Shown: piece after piece, positions 8,171-16,825 of the stretch
Layout: each line of letters opens with the position of its first letter
Position numbering within the stretch: the stretch's first letter is position 1
Assembly (NCBI GenBank): GCA_016839055.1
Contig: JAEKNX010000007.1
Location: 1 to 64,000, forward strand
Direction: 5' to 3'
Origin: Spirochaetales bacterium
GTDB lineage: Bacteria > Spirochaetota > Spirochaetia > UBA9216
Length of the DNA: 64,000 nt
Translations under genes and position numbers: made by a program
Notes under the pieces: generated by a model
What the model was told of the DNA's origin: nothing
The model's database searches: none
The model's input: the letters and a program-made list of their open reading frames with translations, nothing else

Positions 8171-9346
8171 TTAAAACTTTATCCAGATTGCACCCTTTTC
8201 AGAGCTTTCAACACACATTTCAATAAATTTTACACCCTGTGAGCCTTCCACAGGTGTTGGGAAATCAAGGTCATTTTCAGTTAGGGTCTCTCCGGCCTTT
8301 TTCCTGACGAGAGCACCGATAAAAGTTGTATATATTGTGGCAAAGGCTTCAAAGTATCCTTCGGGATGGCCCGAAGGTGTCCTGATAACCGATGTCGGTC
8401 TGGGATAAAACTCATCCCGTCCCCGGCTCAGTATCTGCTTGGGTTTATCGAGGTAGGTTACTTTCAGATAGTTAGGATCTTCCTGACGCCATGAGAGCGA
8501 CCCCTTCGAGCCGTAAACTCTTATACTCAGATCGTTATCGTGACCGGCTGCAATCTGTGAGCTCCAGTAGACTCCGGTTGCTCCACTTGTGTAATTGACC
8601 ATTATCGTCGCGTTGTCATCGAGGACTCTGCCTTCAACGATTTTATCAAGGCGGGCGCAGAGGCTGTCAATATCAAGCCCGGTTATATAGCTTGCCAGGT
8701 TTTCCACGTGACTTCCAATGTCGCCTAGGCAGTTTGAGATGCCGCTCTGTTTCGGGTCGGTCCGCCAAACGGCCTGCTTGTTGTCAGGATTATTTTCAAT
8801 GGGTTCTGCAAGCCATTCCTGAGGATATTCAGCGTTAACAAATCTTATCTCGCCTATGTCGCCGCGTTTTACCATTTCTCTTGCGTGTTTTACCGCCGGA
8901 TAGCCGGTATAGGTATAGGTGACACAGAATAGAAGACCTTTTTCGGCGGCAAGCTTCAGCAGCTGCTCTGCTTCTGAGGCGCTTGTTGTCAGCGGTTTAT
9001 CGCAGACAACATTTATTCCGTTTTCCAGGAAGGTTCTGGCAATCGCGAAATGAGTGTTGTTTGGTGTTACTATCGAGACAAAATCAATTCCGTCGGTCCT
9101 GTCTGCTTCGGCTTTTGCCATCTCCGGGTAGGAAGGGTAGAGCCTTTTCTTCTCAATGTTAAGTGCCTCGCCTGTTGAAAGAGTATTTTCCATGCTTCGT
9201 GAAAAGCATCCCGCCGTTAAAACAGCCTTTCCGTCAAGGCCGACGGCATGCCGGTGAACTTCGCCGATGAAGGCGCCTTCTCCTCCTCCCACCATGCCAT
9301 AACGGATAATATCGGCTTTTCCGCCGCTTTTACTTGCTTCAATCAT
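8171..9346 (-). CDS. Gfo/Idh/MocA family NAD(P)-dependent oxidoreductase
   Basis: A 391-residue sugar dehydrogenase. The N-terminal Rossmann fold has a glycine-rich loop (YGMVGGGEGAFIG), and the catalytic CDKPLTTS motif (the EKP/DKP lysine) lies near residue 120. The C-terminal alpha/beta domain carries GDIGSHVENLASYITG, where Gfo/Idh/MocA enzymes have their active-site D/H pair. Family members oxidise or reduce sugar hydroxyls, for example at C1 or C3. It sits between a FucI-like isomerase and a TIM-barrel epimerase with 13- and 18-nt gaps, so it is part of one transcript. An AAGGAG site precedes the ATG. The substrate cannot be read from sequence. Confidence 0.9.
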   Translation of the reverse strand: MIEASKSGGKADIIRYGMVGGGEGAFIGEVHRHAVGLDGKAVLTAGCFSRSMENTLSTGEALNIEKKRLYPSYPEMAKAEADRTDGIDFVSIVTPNNTHFAIARTFLENGINVVCDKPLTTSASEAEQLLKLAAEKGLLFCVTYTYTGYPAVKHAREMVKRGDIGEIRFVNAEYPQEWLAEPIENNPDNKQAVWRTDPKQSGISNCLGDIGSHVENLASYITGLDIDSLCARLDKIVEGRVLDDNATIMVNYTSGATGVYWSSQIAAGHDNDLSIRVYGSKGSLSWRQEDPNYLKVTYLDKPKQILSRGRDEFYPRPTSVIRTPSGHPEGYFEAFATIYTTFIGALVRKKAGETLTENDLDFPTPVEGSQGVKFIEMCVESSEKGAIWIKF

Positions 9347-9359
9347 TGTCCGCTCCTTT

Positions 9360-10766
9360 TTAACAGTTTATTTTTAATATGTCATAACCGAGATAGGTTT
9401 CAAATGCTTCCTTCAGCGCATCCTGATGATGTCCGGTGGTTAGTCCGACATGGTGTCGAAAGCCGTTTCGACCGATATTATATAATTTTGTCTGCAGGTT
9501 AGGAATTTCCGCAACTCCGGCGCAACCGAAGAAATCCTTCTCAATAGGATCATCGGTTATCAGCCCTTCTCCTGAATAGAAAATCAATTTACCATCTTCA
9601 GTCTTGGAACTGCAGAAAGTCATAGGCGATGGAGCAATCCGTCCTGAATTGCAGCCCCAGCCACAGCCGTCTCCGAAGCTCTTTGCGAACATCGGGTGCT
9701 GGATGATCTGTCCTTTTCCGGCCATCAGTTTCTGAGGGACGGGGCCGCAGTGAAACAGGATGCACTTGTCAGGGTCGTCGCCGTAGTCGTTGTTCCAGTC
9801 GAGGATTGTCGCCGGCTGTTCTGATGCGAGGCTCAGCGCGCGCATCGGAATTGCGTTTGCAACATCGAGTTCGCAGGCGGCAGCTATTCCGCGGTCGCTG
9901 AGTGCGGAAAGAATGACACAGGGTGCTATTCCGAGTTCCAGCTCAAGTTCTATCCAGCAGCGCAGCGCAAGTGCGTCGAGCTGGTAATCGATGATGTAGT
10001 CATCAAGAACGCAGGCTGTTTTGCATATTTGATCAAGTTTTTCATCGGGTACACCCTGCCAGCCTGTATAAGCCAGGAGGAACTCTCGTTTTTCCCTGAA
10101 CTGAGTTTTTCTCGTATTGAACTTTCTAACCCGGCTTATCAGGTCACTGAGGTCGTATGTTTCAGTGGTAATACCGTATTTCTGAAGGGTCAGCTCATCA
10201 TATCTGACAGTCTTGAAGGCTGTGGTTCTGGCTCCGACAGCGCCTATCGTGAACCGCCTCATCCCTCTGACAATCCGGCAGACTGCCGCAAACTGTTTAA
10301 GTTCCGCCTCGAACTCATCCGAGCTCGGGTGAACGGTGTGTGACTTGAAAATGGTAAACGGCAGACGGTATTGATAAAATACATCCATAACCGAAAATTT
10401 TCCGCAGAATGAATCTCTCCTGTTCTGGAAATCCATCTTCCCTATTTCATCCGGATATGCCTGGATAAATATTGGAACTCCGCAGTCTTCAAGAGCGGCC
10501 ACTGCTCCGGTCTCATCGCCGAAATTAGGAAGCGATAGAATAACTCCGTCATACTTTCCTCTGTGTGCCTCGAGAAATGCTGAGTATTTCCTGCCCTCGG
10601 CCGTTGTTTCAACCGCTCCGTAGAGGGTGAAGTTTTCGTTCATTATGAGAGTGCTGTGTCCGGCATTCTCTACGGCATTTTTAATTTCTTCCCTTGCTCC
10701 TGCAATCAATTCTCCGGGGAAAAAGCCCCGGTTGCCAAAAAAAAGGGCAAATGTCAGTTTTCGCAT
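9360..10766 (-). CDS. L-fucose/L-arabinose isomerase-family protein
   Basis: A 468-residue protein with the three-domain layout of the fucose/arabinose isomerase group. It has an N-terminal Rossmann-like domain (ALFFGNRGFFPGELI; YDGVILSLPNFGDETGAV), a middle domain (VGARTTAFKTVRYDE) and a C-terminal domain (LFHCGPVP, GLTTGHHQDAL). It would interconvert an aldose and a ketose using a divalent metal. Conserved acidic and His residues such as CWIELELELG and HCG fit a metal site, but I cannot confirm every ligand. It lies between a Gfo/Idh/MocA oxidoreductase and a cupin isomerase-like gene. Together with the FGGY kinase and class II aldolase across the locus, it fits a ketose-1-phosphate route. 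Confidence 0.75.
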   Translation of the reverse strand: MRKLTFALFFGNRGFFPGELIAGAREEIKNAVENAGHSTLIMNENFTLYGAVETTAEGRKYSAFLEAHRGKYDGVILSLPNFGDETGAVAALEDCGVPIFIQAYPDEIGKMDFQNRRDSFCGKFSVMDVFYQYRLPFTIFKSHTVHPSSDEFEAELKQFAAVCRIVRGMRRFTIGAVGARTTAFKTVRYDELTLQKYGITTETYDLSDLISRVRKFNTRKTQFREKREFLLAYTGWQGVPDEKLDQICKTACVLDDYIIDYQLDALALRCWIELELELGIAPCVILSALSDRGIAAACELDVANAIPMRALSLASEQPATILDWNNDYGDDPDKCILFHCGPVPQKLMAGKGQIIQHPMFAKSFGDGCGWGCNSGRIAPSPMTFCSSKTEDGKLIFYSGEGLITDDPIEKDFFGCAGVAEIPNLQTKLYNIGRNGFRHHVGLTTGHHQDALKEAFETYLGYDILKINC

Positions 10767-10778
10767 AGCCTTGATCCT

Positions 10779-11990
10779 TTACTTGTACTTTTTTATGTAT
10801 GGGACATTATCAACATTGATATCCGGTCCGAAGAATTTAAAAATTACCATATTCTCGTTGCAGGTGTTTTCAATCCAGTACCCGGCCAGAGCCTTGTCGG
10901 CGGTCATAAGAAGCTCATCCCGGCTTTGAGTCAGGCTGACTTTCTGGCCTTCGGTTTTAAAGCCGTCAATATTACCTGTTCCGCGCCATATAAAAAGTCC
11001 GTGAACTCCGCCGGCCCTGCTGAAAAACTTCTTTCCCGGTTCGACAGTTATTCTCAGACCGCTGAATTTGACTGTGTTGTACCAGACCCATTCCTCTATT
11101 GCTCCGTCCTGTCTTGTTTCTTCTACAAGCTGCGGGCTGAGATGGTAGTTTTCATAAAAATACGGATCGGCATTGGCTTCCCAGTCTACCAGGTCGAGGG
11201 CTGCCTCTTCTTTTCTGGCGGTCCATATGTCTTCGGGAATATGATGGTGAAGTAGATCTTTTCCTATTTTCAGCCCTTCAATCTCAGCCTGGAGGACAGC
11301 CATTACGTCTGAAGATTCCTGAAGCTCGAGCGTCAGGGCCGTACCGGGAGCGTGAAGCAGGCCCGATGGAAGATGGAACCCTTCTCCGGGAACGTTCAGG
11401 TAGGCGCGGGAGTATTTGAGAATGCTCTCACCTTCCCACTGCCTGAGGTATTTTAGGAATATTTCTTTCTGTCTGTTTTCTCTGACGACTGATGGGTGAA
11501 CACCGAAGAACGTTTCCGGATGCGGACCGAGGGGTTTATCAAGAAAGTGATATGCTTCTTCTTTGGAATTCATACCAACTTTTGCCGCGTCATCATCCAT
11601 CTGATGAAGATGATAGAAGATTCTGGTGCCGAAATCATATATTTTCAGCAGTCGCCCGAGACAGTTATGATTCTTGGAATAGTCTGTACCGAGGATTTCT
11701 TCTCTGCATTCGGCTAGGGCTTCGGTCAGGAGGATGTCTTCTCCGTCTATTTTCAGATATGAAAGCCCCTCGTTCTCAACCTTGATTCTGTTGTCTACCC
11801 GGGTTTCAGATACCAGCCAACGCTCGCAAATGTAGCCCCGTTTCCCGACGTCATACTCGGCATCGGAAAGACCAAGGCGTTTTCCGGGCGGCATAAAGTC
11901 TCTGGACACCCAGCTGGGACGCAGAAATAGTATTCCGTCATTTTTTTTGAGTTCCCGAAGTACAATACTGCGGATTTTTTCTTTTTTCAT
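10779..11990 (-). CDS. Class I mannose-6-phosphate-isomerase-like cupin protein
   Basis: A 403-residue cupin-type protein. The central part resembles class I mannose-6-phosphate isomerases: KPLGPHPETFFGVHP, then VPGEGFHLPSGLLHAPG and LTLELQESSDV, matching the metal-binding His/Glu cupin core. The C-terminal second cupin ends in KKFFSRAGGVHGLFIWRGTG. A plausible role is aldose-ketose isomerisation of a free or phosphorylated hexose or pentose. ATG at 11990 is preferred over 12008 because GGGAGA lies a suitable distance ahead of it. It is the first gene of the leftward cluster after the AraC-type regulator, which lies 85 bp further upstream and probably controls it. Confidence 0.72.
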   Translation of the reverse strand: MKKEKIRSIVLRELKKNDGILFLRPSWVSRDFMPPGKRLGLSDAEYDVGKRGYICERWLVSETRVDNRIKVENEGLSYLKIDGEDILLTEALAECREEILGTDYSKNHNCLGRLLKIYDFGTRIFYHLHQMDDDAAKVGMNSKEEAYHFLDKPLGPHPETFFGVHPSVVRENRQKEIFLKYLRQWEGESILKYSRAYLNVPGEGFHLPSGLLHAPGTALTLELQESSDVMAVLQAEIEGLKIGKDLLHHHIPEDIWTARKEEAALDLVDWEANADPYFYENYHLSPQLVEETRQDGAIEEWVWYNTVKFSGLRITVEPGKKFFSRAGGVHGLFIWRGTGNIDGFKTEGQKVSLTQSRDELLMTADKALAGYWIENTCNENMVIFKFFGPDINVDNVPYIKKYK

Positions 11991-12075
11991 AGTCACTCTC
12001 CCGCTCATTTACCTGTGCAGAAGGCTGACCTGTGTGTGTTTTTATATGATAACTCCCCTTTTTGGAATTGACAAG

Positions 12076-14016
12076 TCAGTAATTTGTCTGCACATCATTT
12101 TTGGGGGAGTAAAACTGATTCAGGTATTCAATTCCGTATGGGAAAGGTGTTTTTATCCTTATTACAAGCGTCTCGTCACTATATGTAATTATTTGCAGAC
12201 TTGACGAAAGAGTTTCCAGTTCAATATTAGCCATACTCAATTCTATCGGATCCTGATCCTCCTCTATGAAGGGGATCCCTTCTTCGCGCTTAATGAGCTT
12301 GTCTATCTTTATATACTTTCGCTTTGGGAGATCTGCTGATGAAAGTGCAATGGTTGTTAGAAGCATCTTTTCTTTGCATCTGTGATCGATTTTAATATTG
12401 CCTGTGTCGATATCGAATGTGAGGGTTTTGATTAAAAAATACAATGCTCTGATAAGGCGCTGATCTTCTGTAAAGGCTATATCCGGTATATCGCCTGATA
12501 TGGTAAATTCTGACGTTATATTCTGATGTGCCATGGATTCTCTGATTAAATTCTCAAACCTGATAAACAAAAGCTCCGGATCAATTCCTTTTTTATCCGG
12601 GCTTGTGCTCTTGAACAAGCCCTGGATGTATGAATTCAGGCCTTCAAGCAGAAGTTGAATGCGGGTGGCATGGAAAGAATCCTGTTCCACGCAGCTATTA
12701 GTGAAGTCGGTACTGTCAAGCAGGTTACTGAGCTGACCCGAAAGGTGGATCATCGCATCGGCCTGATGTTCTGAAATATGTTTCTGCTGTTTTCGGGCTT
12801 CTTCTATCTTTTTACGCTCCTGGATTCTTTCGGTGATATCGCGGCTGATTCCTACAAGTCCTAGGATTTCCCCCTCGTCATCGTGAAACGGTGCCTTATG
12901 TACTTCAAAGTACCTCTTTCTGCCGTCCGGGTAGGTCATTTCCTCTTCATTCTTATAGGCTCTGTTGTGTTTGAAGATTATTGCATCCCTTATTTTGAAG
13001 AAATCGGCTTCTTCCTTCGGGAACATTTCATAGTCTGATTTTCCGACGATTTCATCTTTTGTAAGCCCCAGAACTTTGCAGATAGCCTTATTGCCGCTTA
13101 TCATGATTCCATTAGTATCTTTTATAAATACAAGATCCGGAATGGCATCAATGACGGTCTGAAGTAGATCATAGGCGTGTTCTTTCTCTTTGATAGTTAC
13201 CTGCTGTCTGTATTCCAGTGTGTTTATATAATTATTTCGGTATTGGGTTGGGCTAATGGACATAAAATGCTTGAATGTTTTACTGAAATGGGCAGGACTT
13301 GAAAAGTTGAGTTCCTCGGCAATGAGTGAAAGCGGTTTGTTGGTGGAAAGAAGCTGGGAAATAGCTTCTTCAATCTTAATACTTGTGAAGTATTTCATTG
13401 GAGTTGTTCCCATCCTGATCTTGAACAGTCTGATGCAGTGCGGTTCTGAGATGCACAGGTGCTTGCAGAGTTCACTCAAAGACAGCTCTTTGTACATTCT
13501 TTCGTGCATGTATTTTACTGCTTTTTCAATATATTTGTGGTGGCCCTGGCTGATATGTGTTTTGTTTTCATAATCGGGCAGATCGTAGATGAGAGATATA
13601 AGTAAGTGTCTGGCGGATTCTCTCTGAAAATTACTTTCGGAATTCAGTTTTCCAAGGACTTCTTCAAGCAGAATCCTCTGATTAGGATTAAGTTGAAACG
13701 ACTTCTGGCTAAGCTGCTGGTCGAGAAAATCTTTCAGTTTATCCTCATTCTCCTTCGGAGTGAGCTTGATTATAAAGTATCCGAGGGAGCTTTTTGATCT
13801 TACCGGATTTATTGAAAAATGATCACCTGGATGGGTTATAAAAAATGCTCCTGAGTTTATTGGAAACTTGATTTTGTCTATCCTGAAAAAGCCTTCCGTG
13901 TCGCTGAAATAATGAAGGCGGTATTCTCCAGACTTCTGGATGATCAGATTGTTGAAATACTGTGATTTTTCATAATTATTTGAAAAACTGAGGTAATTAA
14001 AGTCCTTTATTTCCAT
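12076..14016 (-). CDS. AraC-type regulator with PAS and degenerate kinase-like C-terminus
   Basis: An unusual 646-residue regulator. The N-terminal cupin-like sensor (about 1-155) is followed by two AraC helix-turn-helix motifs (LSLSELCKHLCISEPHCIRLF and SLIAEELNFSSPAHFSKTFKHF, about 175-265). A PAS domain comes next (AIPDLVFIKDTNGIMISGN, ending GISRDITERIQE, about 285-400). The final 230 residues look like an eroded histidine kinase: the segment around DQRLIRALYFLIKTLTF sits where the ATPase N box would be but lacks the asparagine, and no G boxes are seen. It therefore probably binds a ligand but does not phosphorylate. The gene lies between the two arms of the sugar locus and divergent from the binding-protein gene. 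ATG 14016 is chosen over an upstream TTG. Confidence 0.85.
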   Translation of the reverse strand: MEIKDFNYLSFSNNYEKSQYFNNLIIQKSGEYRLHYFSDTEGFFRIDKIKFPINSGAFFITHPGDHFSINPVRSKSSLGYFIIKLTPKENEDKLKDFLDQQLSQKSFQLNPNQRILLEEVLGKLNSESNFQRESARHLLISLIYDLPDYENKTHISQGHHKYIEKAVKYMHERMYKELSLSELCKHLCISEPHCIRLFKIRMGTTPMKYFTSIKIEEAISQLLSTNKPLSLIAEELNFSSPAHFSKTFKHFMSISPTQYRNNYINTLEYRQQVTIKEKEHAYDLLQTVIDAIPDLVFIKDTNGIMISGNKAICKVLGLTKDEIVGKSDYEMFPKEEADFFKIRDAIIFKHNRAYKNEEEMTYPDGRKRYFEVHKAPFHDDEGEILGLVGISRDITERIQERKKIEEARKQQKHISEHQADAMIHLSGQLSNLLDSTDFTNSCVEQDSFHATRIQLLLEGLNSYIQGLFKSTSPDKKGIDPELLFIRFENLIRESMAHQNITSEFTISGDIPDIAFTEDQRLIRALYFLIKTLTFDIDTGNIKIDHRCKEKMLLTTIALSSADLPKRKYIKIDKLIKREEGIPFIEEDQDPIELSMANIELETLSSSLQIITYSDETLVIRIKTPFPYGIEYLNQFYSPKNDVQTNY

Positions 14017-14474
14017 AGGCAGCTCTCTTTTATGCAATTATAGGGTATTTTTATAGAATGTGTTATTTCTTTATTTTCATTAAATTATAAAAAACACTCC
14101 TTAGAGATGATTCAAACCGCCATATATTGTGGTAAAAAGATAATAATATATAAGTAATAGTTATTTTTAAGTATTAAAAAAAGCTGAAACCGGGCTGATA
14201 ATTACACTTCATTAAAAATATTGATATATAATTATTAATAATAGACAGATAAAACAGGAGGATTCGTTAATTTCAGCGTAACCCTGGAGGGTTCCGAATA
14301 TCTTACAAAAGTGAATACCTGCCATATGAAAGCATCCTGCTAAGCACCCGCGCTACGGAATAATAAATAATTTAAATTATGCTTGCCTGAGAGGGCAGCC
14401 TGTGTGTGTGAAAAGATGTTTTCTGCCATATCAGCTGAAAACGTTTAATTTAACAAATTTTTTTGGAGGTTTTC
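14017..14474 (+). promoter_or_regulatory. Divergent regulatory region with long structured leader of the sugar ABC operon
   Basis: This 458-bp gap separates the AraC-type regulator from the binding-protein gene. The left half (14040-14250) is very AT-rich and probably holds both promoters. The right half (about 14255-14420) is richer in G+C and contains short hairpins such as AACCCTGGAGGGTT (near 14279) and GCCTGAGAGGGC (near 14385). A GGAGG at 14259 is followed by no start codon. The leader matches no riboswitch class that I can recognise. Confidence 0.45.
14436..14449 (+). promoter_or_regulatory. cre-like LacI-family operator candidate
   Basis: TGAAAACGTTTAAT fits the catabolite-responsive-element consensus in 13 of 14 positions around the central CG. 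It lies 15 bases ahead of the ribosome site of the binding-protein gene. This is a pattern match only; no LacI-family gene is present in the window. Confidence 0.3.
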
Positions 14475-15815
14475 ATGAAAAAGGTATTGTTACTGGCACT
14501 GGCACTGGCACTGGCGCTGGTTTTCAGCGTATCGTTCATTTTCGCCGGAGGTGCTCAGGAATCCGCAGCTGATGAAGATCAGTTTATTACTATTCACTGG
14601 GCTCAATGGGCTCCTGCTGATTATCTGCAGAAACTGAGTGAAGGTTTCACGGCTGAAACCGGTATCAAGGTCATTGTAGAACAAACCCCGTGGGAGACAT
14701 TCGTGCAGAAGTACAATGTTGAAATGATTGCAAGATCAGATGCATGGGACATAATTGTCGGAGACAGCCAGGATCTCGGAAACATGGCAGACAGCGGTCA
14801 CTATGTTGATTTGACCAAGTTTTTCAATGACAATGGTCTGAAAAACAAATTTACCGAATCTTCTGTTGCCGCTTATGCTGAATATCCTGCAAAATCAGGA
14901 AAATACTGGGGAATCCCCGCAGAAGGTGACTGTCTCGGTTGGGCATACCGAAAAGATCTGTTTGAAAAACCCGAGAATGCCGCCGCTTTTAAGGCGAAAT
15001 ACGGTTACAAGCTCGATGTACCCAAAAATTGGGACGAAATGCTCGATATAGCGGAATTTTTCCATGATCCTGACAATGGATTCTACGGAATCAGTATCTA
15101 CGGCGATAACGGCTATGACTCCCTTGTTATGTTCGCCGAGCAGATGATCTGGACCTACGGCGGAGATCTCGGCGATTACGCCACTGGTCAGGTTCTCGGA
15201 ATACTTAATACCCCCGAGTCAGCGGCCGGACTGAAGAGATACAAGGAACTTTTTCAATTTGTTCCGCCTGCATTCAATGATGCATTCTTTGTTAAGGCGA
15301 ATGACGCTTTCACAGCCGGTATAGTTCCTATGACATGTAACTACTACGCATTCCTGCCCGCCCTCGCTAATAACGCAACCAATCCTTATGCTGACGGCAC
15401 TGACTATTTTGCGTGTCCTCCCCAGAAGGGCGCAGACGGCATAATCAGACAGTACTCAGCTCTCGGCGGCCAGGGTGCCAGTGTAATTACTTATTCAAAG
15501 AAAAAAGATCTTGCGATGAAATGGATGGAATGGTTTATACGAGATGACGTACAGATGGAATGGGCGAGAATAGGCGGCTACTCCTGTTCAAAAACGGTTC
15601 TTGATTCAGATACCTTCCTTAATGCGGCTCCTTACAATCCTGCTTTCGCTGAATCTCTTAATATAATGAAAGATTTCTGGAGTCATCCTGACTACGGTGA
15701 ATTGATGGAAATCGCAGCAAGGACTCTTGGTAATTACATTATTCGCGACAACGGTACTGCCGAAGAGGCTCTTCAGGCATGTGCTGAAGAATGGGACGCG
15801 GTAATCAATAAATAA
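14475..15815 (+). CDS. Sugar ABC transporter substrate-binding protein
   Basis: A 446-residue family-1 solute-binding protein. The signal peptide ends in IFAGGAQES and lacks a lipobox cysteine, a spirochaetal style, so the mature protein is probably periplasmic rather than lipid-anchored. The mature part has the usual opening (ITIHWAQWAPADYLQKLSEGFTAETGIKV) and hinge motifs (DIIVGDSQDLGNMAD; YWGIPAEGDCLGWAYRKDLF). The signal sequence contains an in-frame hexanucleotide repeat coding Leu-Ala (14493-14516). A GGAGG site at 14465-14469 sets the start at 14475. It heads a rightward operon with two permeases and two ATPases. The imported sugar is not identifiable. Confidence 0.93.
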   Translation: MKKVLLLALALALALVFSVSFIFAGGAQESAADEDQFITIHWAQWAPADYLQKLSEGFTAETGIKVIVEQTPWETFVQKYNVEMIARSDAWDIIVGDSQDLGNMADSGHYVDLTKFFNDNGLKNKFTESSVAAYAEYPAKSGKYWGIPAEGDCLGWAYRKDLFEKPENAAAFKAKYGYKLDVPKNWDEMLDIAEFFHDPDNGFYGISIYGDNGYDSLVMFAEQMIWTYGGDLGDYATGQVLGILNTPESAAGLKRYKELFQFVPPAFNDAFFVKANDAFTAGIVPMTCNYYAFLPALANNATNPYADGTDYFACPPQKGADGIIRQYSALGGQGASVITYSKKKDLAMKWMEWFIRDDVQMEWARIGGYSCSKTVLDSDTFLNAAPYNPAFAESLNIMKDFWSHPDYGELMEIAARTLGNYIIRDNGTAEEALQACAEEWDAVINK

Positions 15816-15858
15816 ACGAAAAAAGTGTTGTAATAAAGTCGATGTAATTTCATCAAAG

Positions 15859-15880
15859 ACCGGCTGTGTATGCAGCCGGT
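15859..15880 (+). terminator. Stem-loop between binding-protein and permease genes
   Basis: Perfect 8-bp stem ACCGGCTG / CAGCCGGT with a 6-nt loop, followed by TATAT rather than a T-run. Such a hairpin more likely protects the binding-protein mRNA, giving excess binding protein, than ends transcription. Confidence 0.55.
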
Positions 15881-15921
15881 TATATCATGTTTCTTAAAAT
15901 ATAGCTTAGGTATGTGATTTT

Positions 15922-16824
15922 ATGAAGAAAACAATGAATAATCTATCAGGCCCGCTGAACCGCCAAATGAGTGATACGGTATTTGTACGACTCTGTATTC
16001 TGCCGGTAATCATTCTTCTGATTGTGATAAATATTTTTCCATTATTTTATTCCCTCATTCTCAGTTTTACTGAATATTCAGCAAGAAAAGCCTTTTCTCC
16101 GGAATTTATAGGTAATGCCAACTACAGGGATCTGTTAACAGATCCGACCGTCTGGGTCAGGTTTGTCACTACGGCTAAATATGTGGTTATGTCTGTTGCC
16201 GGTGAGATGATTCTAGGCTTCAGCATTGCACTTCTGCTTCAGGAGAAGTTCAGGGGAAGAGGTGTTCTTCAGACCCTGCTTGTTCTGCCGATGACCATGT
16301 CGCCGGTAATTGTAGGTCTTATGTGGAAGCTTTTCATGGATCCGAATTGGGGCATGTTCAACTACTTACTTGGGCTTGGCCGTATCGACTGGGCGTCAAA
16401 TCCTGATATCAATCTTTATGCAATTGTAATTGCAGATATCTGGATGTGGACTCCCTTCGTTATGCTCCTGTCCATAGCAGGGCTGTCGGCAGTTCCCCAA
16501 TCACTATATGAGGCGGCTGAGATTGACAGGGCGTCATGGTGGTTCAAGTTTACCAGGATTACCCTCCCGATGGTTTCGCCGCTTTTGATGATAGCCCTCA
16601 TTTTCAGGGTAATGGAGGCATTCAAGGTCTTTGATGTGCCCATGGGTATATCGGGTACCGGCTCATCGGCACCGCCTCTGATAGCGATGAAGCTCTATAA
16701 GGACACCTTTTTAACCTGGAAGACGGGTTACGGATCCGCCCTGGGCTATATCGTTCTTCTGATCGTTATAGCTATTACATCAATCTTTGTTAAATATCTC
16801 AACAAGGCTAAGCAGGAGGACTGA
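15922..16824 (+). CDS. Sugar ABC transporter permease (MalF/UgpA type)
   Basis: A 300-residue inner-membrane permease with six predicted helices, opening with VRLCILPVIILLIVINIFPLFYSLILSFT. The cytoplasmic EAA loop is QSLYEAAEIDRASWWFKFTRITLPMVSP, which docks on the ATPase subunits. It pairs with the following gene as the heterodimeric channel of a carbohydrate uptake (CUT1) transporter. The stop is one base ahead of the next ATG, and an AGGAGG site inside its last codons serves the downstream gene. The ribosome site of its own start is weak. Confidence 0.93.
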   Translation: MKKTMNNLSGPLNRQMSDTVFVRLCILPVIILLIVINIFPLFYSLILSFTEYSARKAFSPEFIGNANYRDLLTDPTVWVRFVTTAKYVVMSVAGEMILGFSIALLLQEKFRGRGVLQTLLVLPMTMSPVIVGLMWKLFMDPNWGMFNYLLGLGRIDWASNPDINLYAIVIADIWMWTPFVMLLSIAGLSAVPQSLYEAAEIDRASWWFKFTRITLPMVSPLLMIALIFRVMEAFKVFDVPMGISGTGSSAPPLIAMKLYKDTFLTWKTGYGSALGYIVLLIVIAITSIFVKYLNKAKQED

Positions 16825-16825
16825 T

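Noticed and set aside
14381-14400. CTGAGA motif as a thiamine pyrophosphate riboswitch
   Set aside because: The rest of the conserved TPP core is absent and the downstream operon is for sugars.
14475-14560. Lipoprotein signal in the sugar-binding protein
   Set aside because: There is no cysteine at the cleavage site (FAGGAQES), so lipidation is not supported.
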